Shown here piece after piece: positions 10,690 to 22,114 of a stretch of 64,000 nt of DNA. Origin of the DNA: Phytophthora sp. 'mugwort'. Lineage: Eukaryota > Oomycota > Peronosporomycetes > Peronosporales > Peronosporaceae. Made by a program: the position numbers and the translations under genes. The notes beneath the pieces are model-generated. The model did no database searches and had not been told where the DNA came from. It worked only from the letters and a program-made list of their open reading frames with translations. The stretch covers positions 2,604,001-2,668,000 of the forward strand of contig JAUCEF010000014.1 in assembly GCA_033558025.1 (NCBI GenBank), written 5' to 3'. Position 1 is the first letter of the stretch. Each line of letters begins with the position of its first letter.

Positions 10690-12060
10690 CTACTTGGTGC
10701 AGGTTCTCGAGTGACTACCACGTCGCCTTAGCCTCACCCGCACACCAAATGAGATACTGTACCATTCCGTTGCGCTGTCGCTTATCGACGACAGCTTCCA
10801 CGATCTGCCCGATCCTTCCGTCGTGTAGAATAACTTCTTGGGGCCGTGAAAGCTGGATGGTGGCTCGTATGGCTTGAGCGATCCGGTGTTGAACAAGGGG
10901 TGGAGCTGGAGTCCGGGTGGGATTTCGTAGGCGTGCCTGTAAACCTTGCGCACCACTGAGTGAGGGCAAATCCATTTGGGACCAAGCATGCGCAAGTTAG
11001 GGAATCCCGTGTGCGCCGTGTCAAGATTCTTAGCGCTGAGATACGCTTGATCGCCGATCGCGAACACTTGCTCCTGACGCCCACGGTCGTAGATGTCTAC
11101 CATACGGGCTTGTGCATCTTCCAGCGCTTCTTGACGCGACGTAACACTGCCTCTTGGTGTTCGGTGAACTTAGTCCCCTGTCGTCGCCCACCACACAGCC
11201 CTAGTCGACTTGCCTCAGATGACGGCTGTGATCGGGTTTTGCGGAACGTATCAGCTTCGAACGGTGATATTGTTTTGATGCTTGAGTTCACCGCTGAATT
11301 AATGGCAAACTCTGCGTTGGCGAGGTGTACGTCCCAGTCGTCTTGGAGCGGTGACACGAAGCATCTAGAATATTTTCGAGTGTCCGGTTTGTACGCTCTG
11401 TCTGACCGTCGCTCTGCGCTCGGTACGCAACCGTCATCTTGAGCTTTGTCCCGACGTTCTTGATAACTTGACTCCAAAATCTTGATAAATAAACTTCGTA
11501 TCACGGTCGGAAACGATATCTTGGGGCATCCCATGGAGTCGCCAGAAATTTTCGATGAAGAGTGTGGTCACTTCTGGGGCCGTGACAGTCTTCGCCGTAG
11601 CGATGAAATGAGAGCGCTTGGTTCTACGACGACCCAGATTGAGTTATGCTCACGCTTTGTATCCGGCAAGTCTGTGATGAAATCCATCAAAATAGAACGC
11701 CATTGCTCATCTGTATCTGCAGTGGCTCCATGAGTCCCAGTGTCTTCGCCAGGCAAGGCTTGCTTCGTCGGCAGACCTCGCAGTTTGTGATGTACTTCTT
11801 GATTGTACTCACCATTCCCTGCCATTACCAGTCAGATCTAATCTTCAGGTATGCGCGATCAGTTCCTGGATGTCCGCCATAGTTGGAATCGTGGACCTCA
11901 GAGATGGTGCGGTATTTCAGCGCTACAATGTTCGGGACGGCGATCCGCGATTTGTCGTCCGTTGAACATTTATATCATACAAGTGACTTATCTTCAAAGT
12001 ATTGCTTGTACTGCCTTTCCGACACCCCGCATTTACTTGAAGGTTTATTTCGTTTCGTGA
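10690..12060 (-). pseudogene. Ty3/Gypsy integrase with C-terminal chromodomain
   Basis: Read on the minus strand, the order is the H2C2 zinc-binding region (NYGGHPGTDRAYLKIRSDWY, then TNCEVCRRSK, about 11890-11770) and the catalytic core (WRSILMDFITDLPD, about 11700; WDVHLANAEFAINSA, about 11320). The integrase C-terminal domain follows (VFAIGDQAYLSAKNLDTAHT; GPKWICPHSVVRKVY). A chromodomain-like segment (GQIVEAVVDKR...QYLIWCAGEAKATW, about 10812-10720) ends it. The product would insert element cDNA, with the chromodomain steering to chromatin marks. Several frameshifts are present. A Ngaro/DIRS-like element abuts its 5' side at about 12.2 kb. Confidence 0.75.
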
Positions 12061-12210
12061 TCGCGCGCCGAATCCCTCGGATGACCTTGTCCTTTTGACA
12101 GGGGGCCTATATGGTGTTGTGTTCCGGAAGACAAATAACGACGAAATTCTGGTAGACAACCGCAGCAAGCACAAAAACTATACGACTCGCCGGCAACCAG
12201 GCTTAGTGTT

Positions 12211-12345
12211 GTTACACGTCTAAAGCGGAACTGAGCCACAATCGGTGGCGGAGGGCGCTTGCTGACTGCTTGTGCGTAACCAGATTTCACGTAGTGTGTA
12301 AAACGCCATTTCCTTCACTGCGCAAGCTTCACATGGAAATATACC
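12211..12345. repeat. 3' direct repeat of the YR retrotransposon
   Basis: TCTAAAGCGGAACTGA through AAATATACCTT matches 18027-18163 in the same orientation at high identity. It marks the 3' end of the minus-strand element. Confidence 0.8.
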
Positions 12346-12403
12346 TTTCCACACCTTTGGAGTCAAACGATACTTCATTAATGGGAAACACATGACCATC
12401 CGC

Positions 12404-13700
12404 TCATCCAAAAAGGGACGAGGAGAGCGGAGCCCCGAGAGTGGTCATGTGTATGTCCACTAGTAAATAGACGAATCGCCCCTTGCTCTCGGGGACGAGC
12501 TTCGCTGCGAGGGATGCCATGGATTCCGTGCAGAGGCTTGTGTACGTCTTGAACAAGTGTGAGACCCAACGGCCATGGAACTGGATTGTCAGTGTAGCTA
12601 CGCCCGAATGGTACATATGGGTTGCTCCACCCGCGCGGGGAGAGTGCGCGCTAAATTGCTTTGGGTCTTCACCGCTTGAGCAGCTGCTCTCTTTATAGCG
12701 CCCGAAACATGGGCCGTAGTGATGCATGCAGGTTGGTCTGTACTTCCCATATAGTCAACAGCAGGATAGCTGCAGGAGGTCTTGTCGGGCCTTTAGAAGG
12801 TGTAATGCACTGAAGACGGGACAGAGGAACCTGTGCCCCGACCGAAATAGCATTCGTGCGGTAGGGGGGGGGGGGGGCTCCTTGGTTTGTCTTCGAGCCG
12901 CGAAGTTTCATGTGTACAGACCACGCCTCAGCAGCAGAAAGTATAGGATCCCCTCCTGAATCCAGAATGACAAGACCCTCTTCTCGCAGCGCGAACCACT
13001 TGAAGGAGCCGTTGATGGCGACGATCTCTGATCGCCTCAAGAGAAAGAAAAACGGTAGCCACACGACCCCCCCCCCCCCCCCCCAGAGCGCGTAATGAAA
13101 GGGTTGATAAACCGGAGAGTATAGATGCAGGACTTCAGCATTTCTAGTGACACCGGGGCCTTGTGTCGGGGAGGTGCATCGAGTCTGCGAATACCTTTGG
13201 GGTAGCATGCGAACGTGGGGGGGGGCGGAAAATCTTCTCCAGCTGCAACAAAACCTTGGTGGATGCCCAGCAACGTGATTGTAGACCCCCGAACAGGTGC
13301 ACCGGACCCAAATCCAAACTGAAAGCCATGTAGAATGAAGTCGGAGATAATTCGAGTTCTCCCTTCAGATGTGACACCAGATAGCCACGGATGTATGCTC
13401 GACGCGAGGTCCAGGAAACCCACATGGTCATCAACGCAGAATACTTGGAGAAGGTGGAATCGGCAATGGAATGCTCCCGGACATACTGCGCCAATGCGTC
13501 GAGAGCCCTCAACGTCGGTAGCGGGGACACTTGTATCCAGCCACGAGTTAGTTTCAAATCGAGCGACGAAAGACGGGTGAGTAGCAAGGCGAGATCCAGC
13601 GCCAGTGCGCGTGTTATCCACATCCGCGATATGAGAGGTGGATAGACGGAGGTGAATCGAGCTCTCCCAGTACCCGAAAAATCGTACAATGTCCTGCGCG
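12404..13700 (-). pseudogene. Tyrosine recombinase of the YR retrotransposon
   Basis: This is the site-specific recombinase that integrates the circular cDNA of the element. The N-terminal core-binding domain is readable at about 13580-13440 (YVREHSIADSTFSKYSALMT). The first catalytic Arg block FFFLLRRSEIVAI is at about 13060-13020. The HxxR block FSAHSPRAGGATHMY is at about 12650-12600, followed by FHGRWVSHLFKTYTSL with the likely nucleophilic Tyr. The frame ends at a TGA at 12404. Long G and C runs at 12863-12876 and 13068-13084 split it, so some breaks could be sequence errors. The fold assignment is strong. Confidence 0.75.
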
Positions 13701-14054
13701 CGTAATTCGAGTATCGAGACGGTTCTGCCACGCCATCGCTGAGGTGTTGTCGATGAGGAAACGAATGTGACGCGGACGATTTCCTGTTGCGGCACGTTCG
13801 GCCCATCCGTTTCCCCACATATGCACAGCGAATGCACATGAGAGGAGTTCCCGGAAGTTAATGTCGAAGCCATTACTCTCTACGTTGTTTGAGCGGGAAA
13901 TGAGTTGGGCCTCTGCTGGCAAAAATGTGTACGTGAGGGTAGCCTGTGCGGACACATCCAAAGCGCGGAGTCCATGATCACAGGCGTCCATCTCCATGAC
14001 AATATCAGGAGGTGGGAGTCCGTTAAAGTACTCGAGAGACACTCCGTGCAGCAT
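13700..14054 (-). pseudogene. RNase H domain of the YR retrotransposon
   Basis: The minus frame at 14054-13614 contains VMEMDACDHGLRALD (first acidic core), NFRELLSCAFAVHMWG (Glu-containing helix) and IRFLIDNTSAMAWQNR (Asp-Asn-Thr/Ser block). This is the RNase H pattern found between RT and YR in DIRS/Ngaro elements. It would degrade the RNA strand during cDNA synthesis. Confidence 0.7.
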
Positions 14055-14259
14055 TGGGGAGTGGAGGATCTGCCAGCATCACAGAAGTTCTTATCTCATG
14101 GGTTCAGAAATTGTCACTCGCTGAAACCGGTGGAGGTTCATTTCGCGGTGCCGGAGACGCTGGAGGAATGACTGTGATGGCCGTATGCATGTGGCGACGT
14201 GACGGAGGCTTCCGAAAAGCGAGCGGTATTCTTTTCGAGATAAACCGGAGGCGTTAAAG

Positions 14260-14990
14260 GCTGTCGTAACCAGATCGAGTTCCTTCTTGATCTTGTCCGC
14301 AGGCGTGGATACTGTTTCAGCGACCAGGTCGTAAATTTCCCCTCGTTAACGGCACCGATGCCCAATACGGCGGCCATGGCGTAACGAAGCGATCGCGCCA
14401 TTTCATCACAGTTCGAGTCGATGTCCGCGGCCACGTTGATGTGATCGTCAACCCAGTGGTAGTTGAAGAAACCGGACGGGTTGTCGAGATTGGAGTGTGA
14501 CCCGTGAACGAACGATATTGCACCACCAACCACATCGTACGCACCAGGCGACCCTGTCCACCCAAAAGGTGCTGCAAACTCGATCACCAGAGCATTGTCG
14601 TCCTCAATGGGTCCGGCGAACAGATAGACGCTGCCGCTCTATATGTAAACATGGTGGAAGGCAGATAATACATCACTGGCCTTTAGGTCGACATCAGCGT
14701 CGGGGATATTTGCTTGGCCCGCATGATCTCAGCAGCGATAGCGTCGCAGTGTTGTAATCGGGGCGCATGATGTTGTCCTGATCTGTGAGTGCATTGATCG
14801 AGGCTCCTTCCGGGAAGGATAAGTCGTGGATAGTCCGCCCAGACGACTGCGGGTCTCCGCCAGCCTTGTCTACAACGCCAAACCGGCTGATGTAGACCTC
14901 CAGTCATATCGAGAGGAGGTCCATATCCAGCACCAGACAACACCAAGTATCTTGTTCCTTGCGAACGTTTTTGCGCAGTACGTTCACGCA
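14260..14990 (-). pseudogene. Reverse transcriptase of the YR retrotransposon
   Basis: On the minus strand, a palm motif of the type DVxxAFHHV is followed by FGWTGSPGAYDVVGGAI, a DIRS/Ngaro hallmark. The YxDD box reads NYHWVDDHINVAAD (catalytic Asp-Asp at about 14449-14444). There is a stop at about 14640, and the N-terminal part lies in other frames. It would copy element RNA into DNA. Confidence 0.75.
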
Positions 14991-14991
14991 C

Positions 14992-16475
14992 TGAATGGCG
15001 GATCCGTGGTTTGGTGGTGGCTTCTGTTGCTGCGGAGGCGCATCCTTGAGATCAGAACGCGCCCTTCCATAGCAATTTCTTGTAATCTCCCGAGATGTTT
15101 CTACCCAGCGCACATTCTAGCAAGAACTACGGGGATCATGTGCTTGATAGGTCGGTGGTCGTCCACGTTTGCCCTCGTACCAGTTCAGCAAAGGACGGCA
15201 GCGACACCCGAGTTCATCTTACGAACTCTGAGAGAGTCTGCTTTAGAGGGATGTCGAGTAGGTACTCGTTTCCTGAGTCAGACTTGTGTAGCTTAGTACA
15301 CAGCACCGACGGTAGCTTCAACCCGACGGATGCTAGAGCTTCTCTCAGGGTGAGGGTACGCATCTCATTGATTGTCTGAGCACGAGTAGCAGCATTTTGG
15401 TGCACTTTACTAGCCAGGCATTCGGTTATCCCTTTCCTTGGAGCGCGTATAGTTTCGGTGAAGCCGAGTTTCGAACGATAGCCTTAGTCTCGAATTTCTT
15501 GGCGTTCGTGTCACATTTGTTGGGCCCGTCGAGGCGATGGTCACTGTCGGCATGGTCATCCTCACCGGATTTACATGCCGCGTACTCTTTGTCGGCTGTC
15601 AAAGCGCAAGTGGGCAGGCCGTCTGACTGTATAGTAAGCGGAAGCGGCTGTATATCACGCTAAGAAGACTGCGTAGCATTCGAATACGTCTGTACAGCAT
15701 ATGGTGATTGCTGTATAGCTGCTGGTAGCGATTGCTGTATAGCATGTAACGCTGGCTGTATAGCCTGTGCAGGTGGCTGTATAGCTTTTGGATTTCGGCC
15801 AGAGTGGAAATCCCCGTGGCGTATACTTATCGGTGTAGCCGTCGGCTGCGTACGTATATCAGTGTATAGTGTTGCCGCGGGCTGTATAGATGTGCTGAAA
15901 TCGCTAAGCTGTATAGCCGCTCAACCTGAAGTTGCCTGTACAGGCGGAGGACGTGCATTACCAGATGGGTCGGTCGAGAAATCGCACGATAATTGCCCCA
16001 GATTCCTCGCTAGATCTTGGCAAAATTTGTCCATGTTGAGGAAGATTTCAGGCACATTTAGAGGATTTTGACGGGCGACGAGCGTCGATTTAGACCTTAT
16101 ACCACCCCCATAGCCTCCTGGCGGATTTTCGGGGTGGACATTAACGGTGCTACTTGACTCTCTTGACAAACAAAATGTAACTATTTCTCTATTATCTTCC
16201 TTATCCAGAATGCATTCCCGAATTGACGCTGAGTCGGCTTCACCTCGACGATTACTGTCTACGTTCCTTTCAAGATCCGTGGCGGCGGCCGTTGTAGTGA
16301 CGTTCGCGCCCGCGTCCACACGTCTCATCCACCCACTCGCGAACACGGCGTGGGCCTTCGTCGCGCCAGTCGTGAACACGCTGTGGGTGTCTGCACCGTT
16401 CGCGTGTACCACTGGAACACCCCAACCCCCCAAGGCCACGGAGACATGGCTCTTTCCCATATTGATCCACGGGGA
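14992..16475 (-). other. Spacer of the YR element with GCTGTATAGC repeats
   Basis: Between Gag and RT lies a poorly conserved region. GCTGTATAGC or a close variant recurs at least six times between 15648 and 15917. On the minus strand the repeats encode an Ala-Ile-Gln-Pro-rich low-complexity segment. The ORF at 16460-15921 has no recognised domain. It may be the C-terminal, proline-rich tail of the Gag-like protein. Confidence 0.4.
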
Positions 16476-17971
16476 TCAAAGCTCGGATCTCCGCCGGGAT
16501 ACCCTTCTCTTTCTTGCCGTTAACATGATTAACGTGCTCTCCGGTCCAGCGGGGCTGGCTGTCGCGAACTTGAGGGGCTTTGGTCTCCGCTTTGGGAGAT
16601 GGCGTTCACCAGAGCCATCGGCCACTTCGAGCCGCGGTAGTCGATAGCTGCCACAGCGCGGCCAAACTTCTCCCACCATGACGGTTCGTCTCGCTGAAGA
16701 TGGACCAGTGCTGCGCCCAGCCACTTGGCCACTAGAGTAGGGAGTCGAATGCGGACATGAGATCGCGCAGGGTCAGCTGACTTGCTCCTCGACACGAAGC
16801 GCAGAAGTCGATCCGTTACTTTCACTACGTAAGCGTTCCACAGTCTTTCGCCCATAGCGGACAGACCGTCGATCCCGTCCAGAATGTCGTCATAGCTGCC
16901 ACAAGCGGCTGACACCCGTGGCGGTGTTGCTTCAGGAGAGAAGTCGCTAGAGAAATTGCTGTTTGTCAATCCAGCTCCAGCGTCCCCAGGTCGCTGAACT
17001 CCCGGAAATGCATAACGGTTAGCCCTCATAGGCCCAGGCGACCGGTGTAAATTGTCATCAGAACAGCCGGTGTAGTCTTGAACCGTACGCACTCCGCCTC
17101 TCGTAAATTTATCACAAACGATATGACAGACAGGGGCTTACCTTCACTTGGATTCAACACAGGAAACATTTTGTTGGCGGCCAGCACGTGCGCCTGAGGC
17201 GGGTGGTAGCCGCCCTTCGCTTTCTTCGGCACCTCTGGGAAGCTAGCACTTGACAGCTGTTGCAATTTACGCGGAGGGAGCTCGCCGTGGACGTTCGGGT
17301 GGTTTCCGCCGAGGCCTACCTACTAGCAACCTTGAACTTGCCTCTGAAGATGCTGTACTTGATCTCTTAGGAACTTCAACTCTTGTAGAAGTTCCGTTGG
17401 GGTGCGACTAACGCAGAGGGCGCTTCAACTTGGTCGGTAGGGATTGAGTTGGTTGTCGACGTAAGCCCTGGCTGGAATGTGTCCATGATGCCACCAGGTT
17501 AAAACCAGTCGCCTGTTGAACGGGTTCCGTTGCAGCGGCAGCTGAGGGCGAGGAACGCGACGTATCCGAAGTGGGGTCATTCGGCGCCGTCTTGGCCGGG
17601 GACGCCTCTGGGGCTGGGGCGTCTGGGATGACCTTGGAACGAGGGGGAGTCTTGCGGACAAGCTTTATCTTGCACTTCCTTGCTTCGGCGAGCTCTGCAA
17701 CTGTCATCTTCTGCTTCGTCGGGGCCCTCTTCGACGCCCTGATTGGAGGCGCCTGGGAAACTGCGCGGGCACGAATCGTCGTCCAGGACGCTTCATCTTC
17801 CTTCACGTCCACCACTTCATCCGCTGGGCTCGTCGGATTGGCGGTACGCAAACTGGAGACCGTCGGTGGTGGATCCAGAATGTTCGCAGCAGGGCTGTTG
17901 GGACCCGCGTCAGGCGCGCGTGTCGCCGCGGCAAGGGCTGGGGCCATCTCATCGCTTCCGCGAGTCGTCAT
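16476..17971 (-). pseudogene. Gag-like ORF1 of the YR retrotransposon
   Basis: The ATG at 17971 opens an Ala/Pro/Thr-rich N-terminus with a basic central patch (ASKRAPTKQKMTVAELAEAR) and stops at 17408. The reading resumes in other frames at 17265-17026 and 17092-16529. There it includes RLWNAYVVKVTDRLLRFVSR and WWEKFGRAVAAIDYRGSKWP, resembling ORF1 proteins of DIRS/Ngaro elements. Role (particle formation) is inferred from position. Confidence 0.5.
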
Positions 17972-18026
17972 GGTCTTGCTGGTGGTGTGCCGGGTGAAGG
18001 ATCCCCCCCCCCCTCCGTCTTAAACT

Positions 18027-18163
18027 TCTAGTTGCGCGTCTAAAGCGGAACTGACCACAAAATCGGTGGCGGAGGACGCTGACTACTGCTTGTGGGTACC
18101 ACATTTCACTTAGTGTGTAAAACTCAATTTCCTTCGTTGCGCAAGCTTCACATAGAAATATAC
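18027..18163. repeat. 5' direct repeat of the YR retrotransposon
   Basis: The same sequence as 12211-12345 in the same orientation, with small differences, bordered by a C run at about 18002-18012. It marks the 5' end of the minus-strand element. Confidence 0.8.
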
Positions 18164-18350
18164 CTTATTTGGTAACAGCCCCCTCAGACCAGGGACTTGC
18201 GAACTGCCGTTCACTGAGAGTTTGTATACTCTCCCAAAGTCACACTTCCTGTGCACAAGGTGTTGTGTGCCCCGTCACACTTGGTAGCACTTGTAGTCAA
18301 TCCACGCCTACGCGGGTGGCTACCTGAAACCTCTGGGTCCTAGCAACATG

Positions 18351-19166
18351 GGTCGGAATGAGTTTCCTCATCTGAACGGCTCACCGTTTGAGTCCGTTCG
18401 AAAGATGACCGCCATTTTTTTACGCAATGCTGCCTTGCACAGCTTGGCATTGGAAACGCAAGCTGAGCTGATCGAGCGCGTGACCGCATTCGATGTGTAG
18501 GAGCAGGAGCTCATCGAACACGTTCGGGGCAACTTGCAGGTTCTGGCCGCAGATCTGAAACCCGGTCTACCCCAAGCCGTTGAGCTGAAGGTAAACCCGT
18601 ACGAGGGGAAGGAAGGTGAAAACCTTCACTTCTGGGTGCGAGACGTTGAGCTAGCAATGGATGAGGCTCTCATCTCTTCCGAGCATCTCCTAGTGGAGTT
18701 CGCCCTCTCCAACCTTAGCGGTCGTGCTAAGAGTCGGGCGTAGGCGGTAAGCAACAACGCCTGGATGCTTCCATCCTGGACTCAGCTGTGTGGGCAGCTT
18801 AGAGCCGCGTTCCTTTCGTCAAACTACGAGTACCGCCAGCGGTCATGCTTCCCGTCATGTAAACAGAGAAGACGTGAGCTGCACGAGTACATCCAGGAGA
18901 TGCGGGAGCTCGCCACATCCCTCGTGGGAAACCCACTCCATGAACACATCAAGGTTACGGAGTTCGTGGACGGCCTAAGCGTAGGCCCGGCCCGAACCCA
19001 GCTATTTCGAATACCGGCCAACACTGTAGAAGAGACGATCCAAGTCGCTCTCCAAGAGGCGTACAGTTACCGCCAGGCAGACGCCGGCGGCGACGTGACC
19101 AAGGGCTGCGACACCAAGTCGCGGGGCCCCGATCAGGCCAGCCCCCATGGAACTTGGGCTCACTGA
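18351..19166 (+). pseudogene. Ty3/Gypsy Gag, third element
   Basis: The ATG at 18351 opens MGRNEFPHLNGSPFESVRKM and meets an in-frame TAG within 50 codons. The capsid domain follows: ELKVNPYEGKEGENLHFWVR, DVELAMDEALISSEHLLVEF, then after another stop the frame at 18765-19166 gives QLCGQLRAAFLSSNYEYR and YIQEMRELATSLVGNPLHEH. The order and motifs are standard for oomycete Gypsy Gag. Upstream (18164-18350) may be LTR/leader sequence. Confidence 0.7.
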
Positions 19167-19288
19167 GCATCATGATATTCGTGTGGTAAGCTAGGGAACA
19201 TGCCACGTGCCTGTCCTACAACGAAAGCGTTTCACTTTCAAGCCCATGCCTTTGGCAGTGACCCCACGGGTAGGGGAATGCAGGACAT

Positions 19289-19312
19289 CAGTAGGGGCGG
19301 GGCGCCCTACTG
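19289..19312. promoter_or_regulatory. Gag/pro junction hairpin containing CAG-TAG
   Basis: CAGTAGGG-8 nt-CCCTACTG, the same design as 1291-1319. It is again located between Gag and protease of a Gypsy element, with CAT CAG TAG G in the 5' arm. It supports a conserved recoding signal in this family, although this copy is decayed and frames around it do not line up. Confidence 0.45.
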
Positions 19313-19443
19313 GGGAAGATCTAAGTCTTCATGAGCGGTACGCGGGCGGCGCGCCGTGGAGACTTAGCCCCTGAGAGTCTTTGTACTCTCGAGCCGAAGA
19401 AGGGCAGCGTTGGACTGCTAGGATCCACGAAAATGTACGGGGA

Positions 19444-19880
19444 TATACCCATCTCTTCCGATTCCTGATAGACTCCGGGGCGTCGAAGAACTTCGAGCCG
19501 TCAGACTGTTGCGGATGGCAGCAATAAGCCGGTCGATGCTTTACGAGAAATTAAGAGAAATCAAAGGCAACGGGACAGTGTCGATACAGCTGGCCGGCGG
19601 AACGGCGATTACCGTTCCCAAGTTCCATATGGATCCAGCAGAGAAGTTCGAAGACTTCGACAGCATGGCGCAGTTTACTGTCCTAGAGATGGACAAGTAT
19701 GACTTGATCCTGGGCATGCCCTGGATCGAGAAACATGATCCATGGATCGATTGGCGGAATAAAGACATGGAGGCCAGCTGGCCCGCACTTACTAGCAGAG
19801 CATTGGCGAGTCATGTTCCCCACCTCTGCCAGGGCCTGGGCCGTCCGAAAAGGACGCCCGGATGCAGGAGCATCCAGTGA
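19444..19880 (+). pseudogene. Ty3/Gypsy retropepsin, third element
   Basis: FLIDSGASKNF at about 19461-19493 is the catalytic block. The frame at 19509-19880 continues through KYDLILGMPWIEKHDPWIDW, the second conserved block. The two are in different frames. Function as for other Gypsy proteases. Followed after a variable linker by RT at 20569. Confidence 0.75.
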
Positions 19881-20568
19881 AGTTTTGGGAGCCGTCGACG
19901 TATTGAGCGACTCCCTAGAAGTGGCGGCAGCAGAAGGTGCACCTGGTCGAACGCGGAGGCCTTACAAGAAAGCCCTCGACCCCCACCGGAATCTAGACCG
20001 GCGGCCAAGGCTTCAAGAGTAGCGGTGCCAGGTGGCACCGACCAGGTAGGTGAGTATCCACACCAAGTCACCCAGACTGAAACGGGCGAGGAAGGCGAAG
20101 AATACGCTTCCTGTGTGGGTAACCTTGTTCCACATTCGGTCACCCAAACCTTAACCGAAAAAGAAGCGGCGACACGCGCTTCTTGTGTGAGTAAACATGT
20201 TCCACACGAAGCCCTAGAGGCTTTGGATGTCGTCAATGAGACGTCCACAGACGTGGGTAACGAAGTACCTCGTCACGGTCGCCATATACGACATAGTCGA
20301 CACCGCAAGTCGAGTCTGAGGTCACTTCAGACTGGAGTCGCTTCAAGCGACTCGAAACCCAGGTCCCGGGTTCTTCTGATGCGGCCAGTTGAAGGGTATT
20401 ATTACATCCTCGGCGAGACTGGCCATCGGGACGGCATCGGCTGGAACCACTGTCCGAAGTGTCAGAGCTCCTGAACCGCGAAGGGTTGGCACCGACAAAT
20501 TTCTTGTCAACCTGGAGGCTGGGGAGATCACGGAGTGGTACGCTTAAAGCAAGTGTCCACTCCTGGAG

Positions 20569-21378
20569 TTGAAGGCGGTCTGGGGGCATTCTCTCGCTCC
20601 ACGCTTAGGTGCTGAGATTCTCAAGAACCCGAAGGATCCCGTGTATCCTTTGATGAACGAATTCGAGGACGTGGTCTCCAAGGACCCATCATCTCAACTC
20701 CCACCGGATCGTGGAATCAGGCTTGATACCGATCTCGTGCCGGGCACAAAGTACTGTGTCACCAGACAATGGCCATTGCCTCACGAGCAGTGCGAGGTGC
20801 ATTGATGCCTCCTTCGCCGATAAGGTTAGGCAACCCTGGTGCGGGAATCAAAATACCCGCACTCGACGCCAATCTTCGGAAGCCGAACGGGAAGTGGCGT
20901 CTGGTTCATATTTTCAATAAGCTGAACAGCGCAACGGTGCCGACCCAGGCACCAATCCCGCAAAAGGATGTGTTGTATAACAACATGGCCGGGTGCGAAG
21001 TATAGAGCGTCCTGATGAAAGCGACATCCTGCTCACGGCAGTGAGAACCCCAAGCGGTATGCTCTGGGAGTGGCTTGTGATGCTACAGGACCTGTGTAAT
21101 GACCCGGTGACGTTTAATCGCCTGACCATGCAGTTGTTAGATCACGACGTGCGTACGCACAGTCGTACTTCGACGACATAATCGTCCATAGCCGTGCCGA
21201 GGGAGGCAAAACGGCTATGGAAGTGCATTTGGAGCACCCCCGTCGAGTGTTAGAGGTCATTAGATCGAACAAGCTGAAGCGGATGTCGAAAGCCATCGGT
21301 GTATTCGCTCTCGAGCACGCGAACTACGTTAAGAGTAGCAAGAACCTACAAGTTTTATCAAGACTTCCGATACGAACG
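20569..21378 (+). pseudogene. Ty3/Gypsy reverse transcriptase, third element
   Basis: A pre-RT segment EFEDVVSKDPSSQLPPDRGI at 20660-20720 leads into RT. Fingers read RKPNGKWRLVHIFNKLN, then PTQAPIPQKDVLYNNMAG. The palm reads TAVRTPSGMLWEWLVMLQ, then QSYFDDIIVHSRA (catalytic Asp-Asp within 21166-21180). Frames change at least three times. RNase H and integrase are absent, so the element is 3'-truncated near 21380. Confidence 0.75.
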
Positions 21379-21441
21379 TCATTGATTTGACGGAAGAGGA
21401 GGAAGTTCAAGTTACGGCTGGTGGAAGGCATATTATGACGG

Positions 21442-22008
21442 ATGAAGTTCACGAAACTACTGGTGCAATTCACCTTACGAACGGCCAATGCGAACATTCA
21501 CGTTAGCGAAGCCTCGGGTGAAGATTCGAATGAAGTGGACCAAGAATGCACGCTGTGCTACGAGGTCAACCATCCAGAGGAGAAAGTGACTTGTCCAGCC
21601 AACAATACCCGCTGTGGTTGTTCGCTTCGATCGGACTTGCTTGAAGCGGTGTCTGTACTTACATCCAAAGTGTCTAATCTGCATGGTCGTGGTCCCTGAC
21701 CACCGTGAACACCGCCCACCCCGCCTACCTATTCGGTGTGCCGTCGCTCAACACATGGGCGCCATAGTTTCCGTGCAGAAGGCACCACTTGTGAACATGT
21801 TTATCACTATAAATGTCTCTATGCAAGGTGCTTGGAACAAAGTCGCAGAGGCGTCACCCGCGTGCGTGGTTACGTGTTGTGTCCTTTGTGTTCAGGGAGC
21901 AACTACGCCATACTGGAACACGATTTCAATTTAACATTGCTGATTCGTCACCACTGCGTCAACATCGATCTGGACGTGTTTTCTAACTTTCGTGAGCTAT
22001 TGCAGTAA
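21442..22008 (+). pseudogene. RING-finger-like protein, split between frames
   Basis: The frame at 21442-21699 contains a Cys-rich start (ECTLCYEVNHPEEKVTCP, then CGC). A second frame at 21736-22008 contains TTCEHVYHYKCLYARCLE followed by YVLCPLCSG, the C-x-H-x2-H-x2-C and C-P-x-C halves of a RING-H2-type zinc site. Taken together this looks like a RING E3-ligase-like domain broken by a frameshift or an unrecognised intron. It lies directly behind a truncated Gypsy RT. It could be a captured host gene fragment. I do not recognise a specific family. Confidence 0.4.
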
Positions 22009-22114
22009 CGAGCCACCATGCACGTTCATAACACAAACCTTTACATTTTTTGTTTTGTTGCACTCGAACTCAAAAATTACAAATTTGTCACTAAGGCTAC
22101 GCATTATAGAACGT

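Larger units (their letters stand above)
12211..18163 (-). mobile_element. Tyrosine-recombinase retrotransposon (Ngaro/DIRS-like)
   Basis: A 6-kb element read on the minus strand has the order Gag-like ORF (17971-16476), spacer, RT (14990-14260), RNase H (14054-13800) and YR (13700-12404). It is bounded by direct repeats of about 135 bp (18027-18163 and 12211-12345). The direct orientation of the terminal repeats, and the lack of any visible methyltransferase domain, favour a Ngaro/PAT-type arrangement over classical DIRS1. I cannot resolve the split-repeat structure fully. Stops and homopolymer runs break the genes. Confidence 0.75.
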
